Shown piece by piece: positions 25,003 through 34,367 of a stretch of DNA of 64,000 nucleotides (the stretch's first letter is position 1; the number at the start of each line of letters is the position of its first letter). The stretch is from Drouetiella hepatica Uher 2000/2452. GTDB taxonomy: Bacteria; Cyanobacteriota; Cyanobacteriia; Elainellales; Elainellaceae. The notes under the pieces were generated by a model that saw only the letters and a list, made by a program, of their open reading frames with translations, did no database searches and was not told the DNA's origin. Both the position numbers and the translations under genes were made by a program. The stretch lies in contig JAHHHD010000004.1 of the NCBI GenBank assembly GCA_019359505.1, forward strand, positions 124,001 through 188,000, given 5' to 3'.

Positions 25003-26787
25003 CTAGGGTTGTTCGAGAAACTGGGGCTGTTGAAGGAGCTGTGGCTGTAGCGGCAGCACCGCTAGTCCGTAAGCAATGCGACTACAGCCAGGAATACAGC
25101 GATCGCTTGAGGCTCGGTAGGTATCTTGGGTAATAGTGGCATTGGGCAGCTTTTGCCTCAGCCAGCGAGCGATCGCCCCCAAGGACGCAGTGCCGCCTGT
25201 GCAAATGACTTGATTAACGTCTGTTACAGTCAGATCTGCTTGGGTCAGCAACGCATTTAGCTCACGATTGAGCCGCTGAATATAGGGCAGCAAAACCTGA
25301 CTTCCCAAATCCTGCCGGAGGATGGTCTGCTGTTGATGACCCAACTGTAGGCGGCAACGGCTCTGCTGCTGGAGGGTGAGCTTAATATATTGCGCCGCAT
25401 TGAGCAAAATATTACCCGATCGAGAGCTTTGTAGACGCTGTTGAAGTTGACTACGCAAAGCTAAATCCGGCTCTCCAGCATGAGGCAGCTTCAAATTGTG
25501 GAAGGCAAGCACCGTCAGATCGATCGCCTCGGCAATAAAATCTTCTGCAACGGCTTCTCCCAAACCCTCTAGCGATCGCGCAATACTGTTCCCTGCGTCT
25601 TGGGTGAGAAAAGGATAGATTAATTGACAGATAATATCCTGATCAATCCCCTGACCGGCAAACGGAAGGCTGCGAATCTGCACCTTGTTTCGATTCAAAT
25701 CTAGCGAGTTTGGGGCTACTGGCGAATTTCCTGCAATCTGCATGATTGCAAGTTCGGTCGTGACGGCTCCAGCAACCAATACCAGCGTGTTTTTGGACTC
25801 CGAAGTTTCGGTTGCAACAGCATTTCGCTGAGAGCTGTGCGGCAAAACAATTTCTCGACCGCTACTGCTGTTCAGAGTAGACAAGAATGCTGCGATCGAG
25901 TCTTCCACAAAGTAAATCTGATCTGGATCAGTTACCAGATGGGCATCCAGGACAATTTGCCGCAGATTAGAACAGTAAACCTCTGACCAGTCAGCAGGAT
26001 AGCCGATCGCGACACCCGTGATCGGCGGCAGGGCAGCTTCAAGCTCTAGCGCTTCAGCCGAGCCGATGAGACTAGAAAGCAGAGCTGACAGCGCCTGAGT
26101 GATTTGAATGAGCGAAATTTGCTGAGTATCTGACCCTTGCACCACCGTTGGTCTGCGATCGCTCGTCTGCTGGGGAAGCTTTAGGTAAGGCTTAAAATCA
26201 TGCAGATGAAAGGCAGCGTGGTTAGCAGTCTGGAGCGAGAGAGCTGAGGGCAGACGAAATTTGAGTTCGCTAGGGACTTCAGATCTTTCTGGCAGTCCTG
26301 AGATCGGCGATGTCCAGTAGAGGGGGTAGAGGTGATAGGTTGCTTGATTGAGCAAGACGGCTGAAATTCCAGTCGTGCCAAAGTCTAGACCCAAATACCA
26401 CCGGGCTTCAGTAACTTGAGGGATGTCTTCAGGGATAGGTGGCTCGACAGCGATCGGCGCTGCCTGGACTTCTTCTGCCATGTCCATTGCCCAAGCCTCT
26501 AAGCTTAGAGCTTGAAGGTCAGGCGTTTGAGGATCGGGCAGGAGAACCTCTTGAAGTGATGGAGATTCAGGGGCGATCGGCTGAGCTGCCATCATATCCA
26601 TTGCCCAAGCCTCCAGGCTCATTGCCCCAGCACCGCCTTCCTGCGATTCGCCTGTTGGCGCGTCTACCGGAAAAATATCTACGAAGGGATCGTTTTCCAG
26701 AAGGCTTTCATAGTCGATCGACGAGGAATCAGCGTCGGGACTTGCCGAAACCCAGCCCGGACTGATATCGGGATCTAGACTTTTTTT
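25003..26787 (-). CDS. Hsp70/actin-fold ATPase-like protein, continuous with upstream ORF through an A9 frameshift
   Basis: The frame is open from 26787 to 25003, about 595 codons; the first ATG is at 26622 (539 aa). The Hsp70-type phosphate-1 loop is YLGLDFGTTGISAVLL (about 80 residues after that ATG) and the adenosine motif is ICTGGTASLGAIARWL near the C-terminus. The phosphate-2 loop is degenerate (VLVAGAVTTELAI lacks the usual Asp-x-Gly). A SLEAWAMDM motif occurs twice near the start. The codons upstream of 26622 read as acidic Ser/Asp/Pro-rich protein (DPDISPGWVSASPDADSSS) like the tail of the 974-aa ORF, and AGGAAGG is too far from ATG 26622 to be a good site. A -1 slip on nine A residues would join the two frames into one ~1,565-aa protein. 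Function unknown; ATPase activity is doubtful. Confidence 0.78.
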   Translation of the reverse strand, partial: KKSLDPDISPGWVSASPDADSSSIDYESLLENDPFVDIFPVDAPTGESQEGGAGAMSLEAWAMDMMAAQPIAPESPSLQEVLLPDPQTPDLQALSLEAWAMDMAEEVQAAPIAVEPPIPEDIPQVTEARWYLGLDFGTTGISAVLLNQATYHLYPLYWTSPISGLPERSEVPSELKFRLPSALSLQTANHAAFHLHDFKPYLKLPQQTSDRRPTVVQGSDTQQISLIQITQALSALLSSLIGSAEALELEAALPPITGVAIGYPADWSEVYCSNLRQIVLDAHLVTDPDQIYFVEDSIAAFLSTLNSSSGREIVLPHSSQRNAVATETSESKNTLVLVAGAVTTELAIMQIAGNSPVAPNSLDLNRNKVQIRSLPFAGQGIDQDIICQLIYPFLTQDAGNSIARSLEGLGEAVAEDFIAEAIDLTVLAFHNLKLPHAGEPDLALRSQLQQRLQSSRSGNILLNAAQYIKLTLQQQSRCRLQLGHQQQTILRQDLGSQVLLPYIQRLNRELNALLTQADLTVTDVNQVICTGGTASLGAIARWLRQKLPNATITQDTYRASSDRCIPGCSRIAYGLAVLPLQPQLLQQPQFLEQP

Positions 26788-29699
26788 TTAGGCTGTGTCT
26801 CAAGCTCAGGGGCTTCAGTATCGGGGATCTCTAATCCGGGCAGCGACGGTATTCCTTCAAACAAAATGTCTAAGCCTTCTAGAGTAAAAGCATTGCCTGA
26901 TGCAGCTAAGTTCTCTGAGGAAGCGCTCCGGCTGTCTGAAGCCCGGTCTGAAGGTTGGTCTGAAGCTTGGTCTGGAAACTGGACAGATGTTTGATCAGAC
27001 GTTTGATCAGGAGCCTCGAAGAAATTGATATCGGGATCTGGGTTAGCACCTGAATTAGGATCTGGAGCAAATGCCTCTAGCTCATCCGTAAATAGAAGAT
27101 CTTCTAGCGTGATGGCGTTAGCAATTTGGTCAGCCTGACTGTCGATCGTCCCTTCCGAAGGAGCCTTCAGGTATAAATCTGCCAAGGGATCTACGCTCAA
27201 TGTATCCTCACGATTCGTTGCCTGTGGCGCCAGGTCACTTTCCAGATTTAAGCTTGCGCTTTCCAGATTTAAGCTTGCGCCAGGAAGCTCTAGGGTAGAT
27301 AGATCTGCCGTGAGTCGTTGCAGCGTGTCCTCGCCGACCTCAAAGTTAGCGATCGTCTCTTGCGAGGTGGCTGAAATCAGCAGATCTTCTCCAGGATGAG
27401 CAGGTTCAAAGGCATCAGGATCGCTGACATCAGATTCAGCGGGGGTAGCGATCGCCCACACACTGTCTTCAGGTCTTTCTAGCTCAGGGACGTCTAGATT
27501 GGGAGTGGCATATTCTGAAATCAAATCGGTCAGCGCCGAAATGGTCTCTACCGGAGCCGTAACGGCTGGAGAAGCCGCAACTGGCTCGATCTGAATTTCC
27601 TCTGCCAGCTCCCAAAAGATATCTTCCTCAATGGGTGTGCTGATTTTAGATGAGTCGAAACTAGAGGGTTCTTGGGGGGATGCAGGTTCGCTCAACAGGA
27701 AATTTTCGACCGACTGAGGGAAAGGAGCGATCGAGAAATCGGGTAAAAAGTCAGCTTCTGCATCTTGAATGGGCTGAGCGATCGCCGGATCGACGGCTCC
27801 ACCAAAGAGGTCTTCGTGGGAAGGCGCTGCCGTCAGGCTGTAGCTTTGGAGCGGATCTTCTGGCTGAAGCGTGTTGCTCTGGGACGTGTTGCCCTGGGGC
27901 GTTGGCACATCCTCTTGAAACCACTCATTCAAATCCACAGATGGCGCTAGTTCATTCTCTGTATCTACCTCAAAAGACAAGAAATCTGTTGGCTCCAGAG
28001 TTTCAGAGGCTAAATCAGGGTTTGGCAGATTTGTGAGATTGCTGTCTAGATCCCTGTCTACATCAGAATTCTCCGAGATTTTCAAGTTCTTGTTGGTATC
28101 ACCAAACAAGCTCTGATAGAAATCGTCAGTGTAGAGATTGTCAGGAGAATCAATCAGTGAAGGGGGAGCGATCGCCTCAGACTTCTCCTCAAACCTTTCC
28201 TCAACTGACCCTAATTCTAGAGTGCCGTCTGGCTTGAAGGAATCTATAGGCAGTTCATTAGATTCGGCTTTAGATATGCTGCCTTCAGGGAGTTCTGTCT
28301 CAGCTTCAGCGCTAAGTTGATTGAGCAGATCTAGGGCAGACTCCAGATCTTCAGAACTAGAATCAGATGGGGCGTCACTCTGGGAAAAGCTTTCTGGAAG
28401 GAAGGTGTGAGAGATGTCATAGGAAGGGGAAGGGTCATGAGAATCCCTAATACTGACCTGATCCAGATCTTGAATAGCCTGATCTAAATCCAGATTTTGA
28501 ATACGGGTTGCGTCTTCCGAGGAGAATTTTGAGAAGGGAAATTCCTGATCTTCTTGGAAGAAAGTCAGGTCGCCATCGTCATCAGGAAAATAATCTACCT
28601 CTAACGGAGCAACCGACAGGTCAAGCTGCTGCAACTCCTGATCCAGCGCTTCCAAACTGCCGACCTCTAGCGCAAAGGGCTGTGGCTGCCATCGCGTCTC
28701 TAAAGAATCGGGTTGAGGATTGGTGGGGCTAAGCGAATTCAATTCCTCTAGGAGTCGGGCAATCTCAGCATCTGCATTTTCATCTAACGCTCTTTTTGTA
28801 GACAGAGCGCGATCGCCCTCCAAAATTTGCGGTTGAGCAGGTGACTGGACTTGTTGCTGAGCTTGCTGCTGGGACTGCGACTGCAAGTAGACTGATGCCT
28901 CCTTGCCCAACTGTTCTGCCAGTCGAGTGACGAGCGCAGAAAACATCGCTTCGCCCTGCTGCCCTAGGCTTTGCATTCGGCTTAGCCCTTGCTCTAGAGA
29001 CTCTTGGTAAGTCAGAATATTGTTTTGCAAGGAATCAAAAATGACTTGCAGCGTTGAATCTAGCTTTAGCAAAAGCTGATCCGACTGAATTTGTACGCGC
29101 TGAATTTGCTCAAGCCGCTGGGCTGAACTCAAGGAAGCGATCGCCAAATTCTCAGAGTCTGCCGCACCATGCAGCAGCGGCGGCTCAACCGCGCCCTCAA
29201 CGGCCAGACTGGCAACCATTTGCGTCACCTGCCCCCGCAGACTTTCCTGCATCTGCCCCATAGCCGACTGAAGAAACTCCATCAAAAGCTGCGGATTGCC
29301 CTGCGGTAGACCATACTGCTGGCGTTGGGCTTCGAGCTGACGAATTTCTTGGGTGAGCGCCTCTCGCTGCTGCCGCAACAAATCTACATCCGATCGCATC
29401 GGTTGCAGCATATTGACCCGCAGATAGGTCATTTCCTGTAAAACCGCTTGCAGCACTTGTTGAGCAGATTCTGCTGCGGGCTGTCCAGAAGGCAGGAGCT
29501 TTGCTTCAGGATCGATCGTCTGATCGGTTAGCCCTTGACTAGGGATTTGCAGTTTGTCCAGACAACTCCGGGCTTGCTCCAAAACTTGCCGCTGCCGCAT
29601 AGCATCGGTGGACATGACCCAAGGCAAACGAGGGGTGGTTTTGCTAAGAACCTCGTCAATTTCTTGGATAAGCGCTTGAATTTGGTCGTTTTGAGCCAC
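26775..29699 (-). CDS. Large acidic coiled-coil protein, conserved in cyanobacteria, unknown
   Basis: A 974-aa product starting at a GTG with AGGGAC 9 bp upstream. Residues ~1-300 are helical and Gln/Leu-rich with coiled-coil heptads (LRQQREALTQEIRQLEAQRQ; LEQIQRVQIQSDQLLLKLD). Residues ~300-970 are disordered and acidic, dominated by Asp, Glu, Ser, Pro and Leu, with short internal repeats (LNLESASLNLES; SDQTSDQTS). The ORF ends QPKKKV at a run of nine A (coding strand), and the -1 frame continues without a stop into the Hsp70-like ORF. The N-terminus could be an oligomerisation or scaffold module for the C-terminal Hsp70-like part. Confidence 0.8.
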   Translation of the reverse strand: MAQNDQIQALIQEIDEVLSKTTPRLPWVMSTDAMRQRQVLEQARSCLDKLQIPSQGLTDQTIDPEAKLLPSGQPAAESAQQVLQAVLQEMTYLRVNMLQPMRSDVDLLRQQREALTQEIRQLEAQRQQYGLPQGNPQLLMEFLQSAMGQMQESLRGQVTQMVASLAVEGAVEPPLLHGAADSENLAIASLSSAQRLEQIQRVQIQSDQLLLKLDSTLQVIFDSLQNNILTYQESLEQGLSRMQSLGQQGEAMFSALVTRLAEQLGKEASVYLQSQSQQQAQQQVQSPAQPQILEGDRALSTKRALDENADAEIARLLEELNSLSPTNPQPDSLETRWQPQPFALEVGSLEALDQELQQLDLSVAPLEVDYFPDDDGDLTFFQEDQEFPFSKFSSEDATRIQNLDLDQAIQDLDQVSIRDSHDPSPSYDISHTFLPESFSQSDAPSDSSSEDLESALDLLNQLSAEAETELPEGSISKAESNELPIDSFKPDGTLELGSVEERFEEKSEAIAPPSLIDSPDNLYTDDFYQSLFGDTNKNLKISENSDVDRDLDSNLTNLPNPDLASETLEPTDFLSFEVDTENELAPSVDLNEWFQEDVPTPQGNTSQSNTLQPEDPLQSYSLTAAPSHEDLFGGAVDPAIAQPIQDAEADFLPDFSIAPFPQSVENFLLSEPASPQEPSSFDSSKISTPIEEDIFWELAEEIQIEPVAASPAVTAPVETISALTDLISEYATPNLDVPELERPEDSVWAIATPAESDVSDPDAFEPAHPGEDLLISATSQETIANFEVGEDTLQRLTADLSTLELPGASLNLESASLNLESDLAPQATNREDTLSVDPLADLYLKAPSEGTIDSQADQIANAITLEDLLFTDELEAFAPDPNSGANPDPDINFFEAPDQTSDQTSVQFPDQASDQPSDRASDSRSASSENLAASGNAFTLEGLDILFEGIPSLPGLEIPDTEAPELETQPKKKV
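26781..26789 (-). promoter_or_regulatory. A9 slippery run, candidate -1 frameshift or slippage site
   Basis: Nine consecutive A on the coding strand, read as AAA AAA AAA then GTC TAG in the upstream frame. The -1 frame after the run (AGT CTA GAT...) is open for 593 codons. The run contains the heptamer A AAA AAA, a classical -1 slippery sequence and also a transcriptional slippage site. Translation (programmed or not), RNA polymerase slippage, or a sequencing/mutational indel would all give the same picture. Confidence 0.6.
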
Positions 29700-30052
29700 G
29701 GTTTAAGTCCCTGACTAGAGTTTCGCAGATGAGCAGGTTACAGAAGACGGGAGCGGGAAAACAGACGCTTTGTTTGCTAGGTAATCTGCCCCCAGATAAT
29801 CTACCCGTAGATGAAGGGTACACCCATTCTAGAAAAATTATCCCTAGATATTCCTGAAACAAAACGCAAATCTAGATTTCTAAAGAATTAATGATTTCTA
29901 GAGAACCCAATGACGGCAATTCGTTGAATTTAGCGCCAACGGTTCATAGTTATAGCTTGCTTCAAGAGATTGCTTCAAGAGATTGCTTTAAAGGAATTGT
30001 CTGTAAGCTCACCTAACTCTATTAAGCCCACATGGAGGAATTCAATCGCCAT
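29700..30052. other. Upstream region of the large coiled-coil gene
   Basis: About 350 bp with no supported gene. It contains two adjacent copies of TGCTTCAAGAGATT near 29957-29985. Part must be the promoter of the reverse-strand gene starting at 29699; no clear -10/-35 pair is claimed. Confidence 0.5.
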
Positions 30053-30535
30053 TTAGAACGATTCTTTAAGGAGAACGATAGATTGAGCGATCGCGACCGT
30101 CACCGCTCTATGCCCATCTTGGCGAAAGATCTGCTTGGAAACGCGCAAGAAACCACGGAGATTTTCGCCTGTTGCTCTACAGTCTGTAGCCGCCAGGATT
30201 GCTGCCGCTTCGGAGATGCTGGGTGTTCCGATCAATTGAGCAACAATCGCTGAAGGACTAGACACAGCCACGGCACCTAAATCACTTGCCGGAAAGCCGC
30301 GTAGCTGCCACTGACGATCGTGACACAAATCTATAAGCTGGCTGTCCTGCGTTTTGGAGTCGAGGGTGGCAAGTCCAGCGATCGCCCTTTCTGCCAGATT
30401 ATGGGCAAGACACACAGATCGAATTGCAGTTTCAATCAACTGTCGCGAAGTGTCTTGCCCATAGCCAACGCCCACCCATAGCATCCTGAGATCGGTATCT
30501 GCCCGATCGCCGCTGTCTACTGAATGGGCTTGCAT
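30053..30535 (-). CDS. CbiG C-terminal / CobE-like cobalamin biosynthesis protein
   Basis: A 160-aa protein matching the CbiG_C/CobE domain (PF01890). It starts LWVGVGYGQDTSRQLIETAI (the G-V-G-x-x-x-x-T-S motif), then AIAGLATLDSKTQDSQLIDLC, then LGTPSISEAAAILAA-like GTPSISEAAAILAATD. In the anaerobic pathway CbiG opens the ring lactone of cobalt-precorrin-5A. Stand-alone CobE-like domains occur in aerobic-type gene sets, with an undefined role. Its start is 8 bp past the end of the dehydrogenase gene on the same strand, so the two are probably co-transcribed, although no functional link is obvious. Confidence 0.85.
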   Translation of the reverse strand: MQAHSVDSGDRADTDLRMLWVGVGYGQDTSRQLIETAIRSVCLAHNLAERAIAGLATLDSKTQDSQLIDLCHDRQWQLRGFPASDLGAVAVSSPSAIVAQLIGTPSISEAAAILAATDCRATGENLRGFLRVSKQIFRQDGHRAVTVAIAQSIVLLKESF

Positions 30536-30543
30536 AGAGTTTT

Positions 30544-31557
30544 TTAGCCTGAAATACCCACTACCACCTTACCAAAATGACTGCCGCTTTCTAGGTACGT
30601 CATCGCCGATCGCGCCTCCTCAAACGGAAACACACGATCGATCACCGGATGAATTTGGTGCAGAGCGATCGCCCGATTCATCTCCTCAAACATATCTCGT
30701 GAGCCAACATAAATGCCCTGCACCCGCACCTGCTTGTGCAAAATTGCGCTCGTATTAACCTCTCCAGTCGTACCATTCAGCACGCCAATCATCGCAATCT
30801 TGCCGCCATAGCGCACCGATCGCAGCGACTTTGAGAGCGTTGCCGAACCGCCCACCTCCACCACATGATCCACACCGCGACCATCTGTTAATGCCCAAAC
30901 CTTCTCCTCCCAATCAGGCATAGTCCGGTAATTAATCCCCGCATCTGCGCCAAGCTGTCTTGCTCGCTCCAGCTTTTCATCACTGCTGCTCGTCAGAATC
31001 ACCTTTGCGCCAGCCATCTTAGCGAACTGCAAAGCAAACAGAGACACTCCCCCAGTTCCCAACAGCAACACCGTCTCACCCGCCTTAAGCTGACCCTCAA
31101 CAACGAGCGCATTCCATGCCGTCACCGCAGCACAGGGCAGCGTCGCCGCCTCTTCATAAGAGAGAAAATCAGGAATCTTGACCAACCCCTGCTGATCAAA
31201 CACCACATATTCCGCCAAAACTCCATCGATCGCCCCACCCAACGCCGAACCCGACTTTTCAGGAGTTAGCTCCCCGGAAATAAAGCCCTGCATAAAGATA
31301 CCCGCCACGCGATCGCCCACCGCCACACGAGTTACCCCCTCACCCAGAGCCACCACCTCACCCGACCCATCCGACAGCGGCACGATCGGCTTAAACTCCT
31401 TTGCCCCATAGGAACCCTTCGCCACCAGCAGATCGCGATAATTCAGACTAGCCGCCCGCATCTTCACCAACACCTGCCCAAAACCAGGCTGAGGTTGCGA
31501 TCGTTCCAGCAAAGCAGGAGAATCCGAGCGATCGTTCCGCAATTCATAAGCTCTCAT
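30544..31557 (-). CDS. Zinc-independent MDR alcohol dehydrogenase / quinone oxidoreductase family protein
   Basis: A 337-aa medium-chain dehydrogenase/reductase. N-terminal GroES-like domain with GQVLVKMRAASLNYRDLLVAKGSYG and PLSDGSGEVVALGEGV. The Rossmann domain has LLLGTGGVSLFALQFAKMAGA, then ILTSSSDEKLERARQLGADAGINY, then DHVVEVGGSATLSKSL. The catalytic Cys/His zinc ligands and the structural four-Cys lobe are absent, as in the quinone oxidoreductase-like branch. ATG 31557 (RAYELRND) follows GGGAGAG; upstream codons in the same frame look non-coding. It diverges from an HxlR regulator, suggesting electrophile- or aldehyde-responsive expression. Substrate unknown. Confidence 0.88.
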   Translation of the reverse strand: MRAYELRNDRSDSPALLERSQPQPGFGQVLVKMRAASLNYRDLLVAKGSYGAKEFKPIVPLSDGSGEVVALGEGVTRVAVGDRVAGIFMQGFISGELTPEKSGSALGGAIDGVLAEYVVFDQQGLVKIPDFLSYEEAATLPCAAVTAWNALVVEGQLKAGETVLLLGTGGVSLFALQFAKMAGAKVILTSSSDEKLERARQLGADAGINYRTMPDWEEKVWALTDGRGVDHVVEVGGSATLSKSLRSVRYGGKIAMIGVLNGTTGEVNTSAILHKQVRVQGIYVGSRDMFEEMNRAIALHQIHPVIDRVFPFEEARSAMTYLESGSHFGKVVVGISG

Positions 31558-31740
31558 AAATCTCTCCCAAAATATTCGTCGGTACGTTCCAAAGCCATTT
31601 TCAAAAAAAACTACTGCCGCCTTATCTAATGCAACGCGCCCTCTCCCTCCCATCCACCATCTCGTGCGGAGGGGGTTCGGGGGAAGTGCTTCGTCCCCCG
31701 ATGGGGGTTTGGGGGAAACCCCCAAGGCTGTTTGCCTTGC

Positions 31741-31843
31741 TATGGCATTCCGTAATTGAGTTAGGACGAATTATTTTTTGAGAGCCGCGTGGAGCGCGGC
31801 TCTCAAAAAATAATTCATTGGATCTAAGCGCGTAGCGTCATAT
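31741..31843. repeat. Family-A palindromic element in the dehydrogenase/HxlR gap
   Basis: Same ends and core as the element at 11433: TATGGCATTCCGTAATTGAGTTAGGA at the left, GGATCTAAGCGCGTAGCGTCATAT at the right, and a GAGAGCCGCG...CGCGGCTCTC stem. It sits between the divergent dehydrogenase and HxlR genes, 184 bp from the dehydrogenase start. Confidence 0.85.
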
Positions 31844-31915
31844 CTAGCTTTCAAGCTTTCAGGCTGTTACACTTTTATTGTTAGGACTACTCCCAGCTTT
31901 GACAAGTACGTACAT

Positions 31916-31936
31916 TTTTGTAGAGTAGTATCAAAA
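31916..31936. promoter_or_regulatory. Possible operator ahead of the second HxlR gene
   Basis: TTTTG and CAAAA arms surround TAGAGTAGTAT, 22 bp ahead of the HxlR start. HxlR sites such as the YodB box contain TACTA-type half-sites, and AGTAGTA is reminiscent. Weak evidence based on symmetry and position. Confidence 0.3.
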
Positions 31937-31957
31937 ACTATCCTGTCCAACAACAAA

Positions 31958-32323
31958 ATGCCCACACGAGAATATAGTTACCGTTACGGTTGCTCAGTCG
32001 AAGCTACCCTAGACGTAATTGGCGGACGCTGGAAAGGCGTAATTCTATTCCACCTGACCAGCGGCACAAAGCGATTTAACCAGCTTCAAAGACTGGTGCA
32101 AGGATGCACTCAACGAATGCTGACCCTCCAGCTTCGTGAACTAGAAAAAGACGGCGTAGTAGAACGCACGGTATATGCTCAAGTGCCGCCCAAAGTGGAA
32201 TACTCGCTCACAGAATTTGGACGTAGTTTAGAACCGATTTTACTACTCATGAGAGAATGGGGCGATCGCTACATTCAGCAGCTCGATGACACGCAGCAGT
32301 CTGGTGAAAAACTACCTGAATAA
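31958..32323 (+). CDS. HxlR family transcriptional regulator
   Basis: A 121-aa winged-helix regulator. The N-terminus has the conserved Cys in YGCSVEATLDVIGGRWKGVILFHL, followed by TKRFNQLQRLV, the recognition helix GCTQRMLTLQLRELEKDGVV and wing VEYSLTEFGRSLEPIL. It is divergent from the MDR dehydrogenase at 30544-31557 and is the likely controller of it. It is a paralogue of the HxlR at 6156-6536, which likewise faces an oxidoreductase. Confidence 0.9.
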   Translation: MPTREYSYRYGCSVEATLDVIGGRWKGVILFHLTSGTKRFNQLQRLVQGCTQRMLTLQLRELEKDGVVERTVYAQVPPKVEYSLTEFGRSLEPILLLMREWGDRYIQQLDDTQQSGEKLPE

Positions 32324-32672
32324 CAGCTAGGTGAACCTCTAGAAGCGAATTTTTAACGTCAGCCCTCTTCTGGGAAACAATTTAAATTGCTGTAGCTTCC
32401 GCCTGAACTCCAGAATAGAAGATACGAGCTAATTAATGAGCGATAGCTGTAATGGCTTCCGGTATTCCCCATCAGTTCGCAGACAACGATAAAAGCCACC
32501 AAGAGCAGAGCGCGTTTTGCTTGTCGCCCCAGCAGCCCTGCAAAAACGCTTGTTCGGGCATGATTGGGCAAGGTTGATGGATCATGCAAGTTAACAATTG
32601 ACCACCGATCGTCGGCTCACCCCTTAAAATAGCTTTTATGACTACAGTTTTCACCTACCCTGTCTTTACCCT
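32324..32672. other. Region between HxlR and leuA
   Basis: 349 bp without a supported gene. A reverse-strand frame at 32359-32589 (TTG start) encodes 76 residues with one hydrophobic stretch but has no ribosome binding site and no recognisable homologue. The leuA promoter must lie at the right end. Confidence 0.45.
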
Positions 32673-34304
32673 ATGAGTGCCCAACCCCAACCTACGTCCC
32701 AGACTGACCGGATTCTCATTTTCGACACAACTCTGCGAGATGGCGAACAGTCCCCCGGAGCCACCCTGAATGTGGATGAGAAACTGACGATCGCCCGTCA
32801 GCTAGCGCGTCTTGGGGTAGACATCATCGAGGCAGGGTTTCCGTTTGCCAGCCCTGGCGACTTTGAAGCCGTCAGCAAAATTGCGCAGCAGGTGGGCACC
32901 GAGGATGGCCCAATTATCTGTGGTTTGGCACGCGCCACGCGATCGGACATCGAAGCTGCCGCTAAAGCAGTTGCCTATGCCGCCAAGCCGCGCATTCACA
33001 CCTTCATTGCTACTTCAGATATTCACCTGGAATATAAGCTGAAAAAAACGCGCCGTGAAGTCTTGGAAATTGCGCCCGAAATGGTGGCTTATGCCAAGAC
33101 CTTCGTCGATGATGTAGAGTTTTCGCCCGAAGATGCGGGGCGCTCTGATCCAGAGTTTTTGTATCAGGTATTGGAAAGGGCGATCGCGGCTGGAGCCACC
33201 ACCATCAACATTCCTGACACCGTTGGCTACACCACGCCCGCAGAATTTGGCGCAATTATTAAAGGCATTAAAGAGAACGTGCCTAACGTCGATCAGGCAA
33301 TTATCTCCGTGCATGGGCATAACGACCTGGGTTTAGCGGTCGCCAACTTCCTGGAAGCCGTGAAGAATGGCGCAAGGCAGCTAGAGTGCACGATCAACGG
33401 CATTGGCGAACGGGCAGGCAATGCGGCACTGGAGGAGCTGGTAATGGCGCTGCATGTACGGCGGCAGTACTTCAATCCGTTTTTGGGTCGTCCGGTTGAT
33501 TCGGAAGCACCGCTCACCCAAATTGACACGCGCCAGATCTACAAGACTTCTCGCCTAGTGTCTAACCTGACCGGAATGCTGGTGCAGCCTAATAAAGCGA
33601 TCGTCGGTGCCAACGCCTTTTCTCACGAGTCTGGAATTCATCAAGACGGCGTGTTAAAACACAAGCTGACCTATGAAATCATGGATGCTCAGTCGATCGG
33701 GCTGAATGACAACCAGATTACTTTGGGCAAGCTGTCGGGACGTAATGCCTTCCGGGTGCGCCTGAAGGAGTTGGGCTTTGATCTAGCTGACCAGGAGCTA
33801 AATCGTGCCTTCTTGCGATTTAAAGACATGGCGGACAAGAAGAAAGACATCACTGACTGGGATCTGGAGGCGATCGTCCATGACGAAACTCAGCAGGCTC
33901 CCGAACTGTTCCGCCTAGAGCATATTCAGGTGTCCTGCGGCGACCATGCCCGACCCACGGCAACCGTTACCCTCCGCACCCCCGAAGGCGAAGAACTGAC
34001 CGATGCGGCGATCGGCACAGGGCCTGTGGATGCCGTCTACAGAGCCATTAATCGCGTCATTGATATCCCCAATCAGCTGATTGAGTTTTCAGTGCAGTCT
34101 GTGACGCAGGGCATTGATGCCCTGGGGGAAGTCACGATTCGCTTGAAGCACGAAGAGGTGATTTTCTCTGGTCATGCCGCCAACACAGACATCATCGTTG
34201 CCTCAGCGCTTGCCTATACCAGCGCATTGAATCGTCTCTATGCCAGCCTGCAAAACGGCAAGGTGTTGCATCCGCAGCATGACGAGGCGCAGCCTGTGGC
34301 GTAA
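32673..34304 (+). CDS. leuA: 2-isopropylmalate synthase
   Basis: First committed step of leucine synthesis: condenses 2-oxoisovalerate and acetyl-CoA. The 543-aa product has [23 protein letters not shown] (catalytic Arg, metal-binding Asp), the metal-binding [12 protein letters not shown], the [15 protein letters not shown] block and [14 protein letters not shown]. The C-terminal allosteric domain (~400-530) gives leucine feedback. Compare cimA at 20410, which has GAQ in place of GEQ. An intrinsic terminator follows the stop. Confidence 0.97.
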   Translation: MSAQPQPTSQTDRILIFDTTLRDGEQSPGATLNVDEKLTIARQLARLGVDIIEAGFPFASPGDFEAVSKIAQQVGTEDGPIICGLARATRSDIEAAAKAVAYAAKPRIHTFIATSDIHLEYKLKKTRREVLEIAPEMVAYAKTFVDDVEFSPEDAGRSDPEFLYQVLERAIAAGATTINIPDTVGYTTPAEFGAIIKGIKENVPNVDQAIISVHGHNDLGLAVANFLEAVKNGARQLECTINGIGERAGNAALEELVMALHVRRQYFNPFLGRPVDSEAPLTQIDTRQIYKTSRLVSNLTGMLVQPNKAIVGANAFSHESGIHQDGVLKHKLTYEIMDAQSIGLNDNQITLGKLSGRNAFRVRLKELGFDLADQELNRAFLRFKDMADKKKDITDWDLEAIVHDETQQAPELFRLEHIQVSCGDHARPTATVTLRTPEGEELTDAAIGTGPVDAVYRAINRVIDIPNQLIEFSVQSVTQGIDALGEVTIRLKHEEVIFSGHAANTDIIVASALAYTSALNRLYASLQNGKVLHPQHDEAQPVA

Positions 34305-34334
34305 GAAAATCTGAAAAACTTGAGTTTAACTCAC

Positions 34335-34367
34335 CGATCGCCCGATCACTCTGGCGATCGTTTTTTT
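34335..34367 (+). terminator. Intrinsic terminator of leuA
   Basis: Stem CGATCGCC (34335-34342) / GGCGATCG (34353-34360) with a 10-nt loop, followed by seven T. It begins 31 bp after the leuA stop and overlaps the end of the convergent XRE gene. The stem is built from a HIP1-like sequence. Confidence 0.85.

Noticed and set aside
32359-32589. Possible 76-aa reverse-strand gene upstream of leuA
   Set aside because: TTG start, no ribosome binding site, a single hydrophobic stretch and no recognisable homology.
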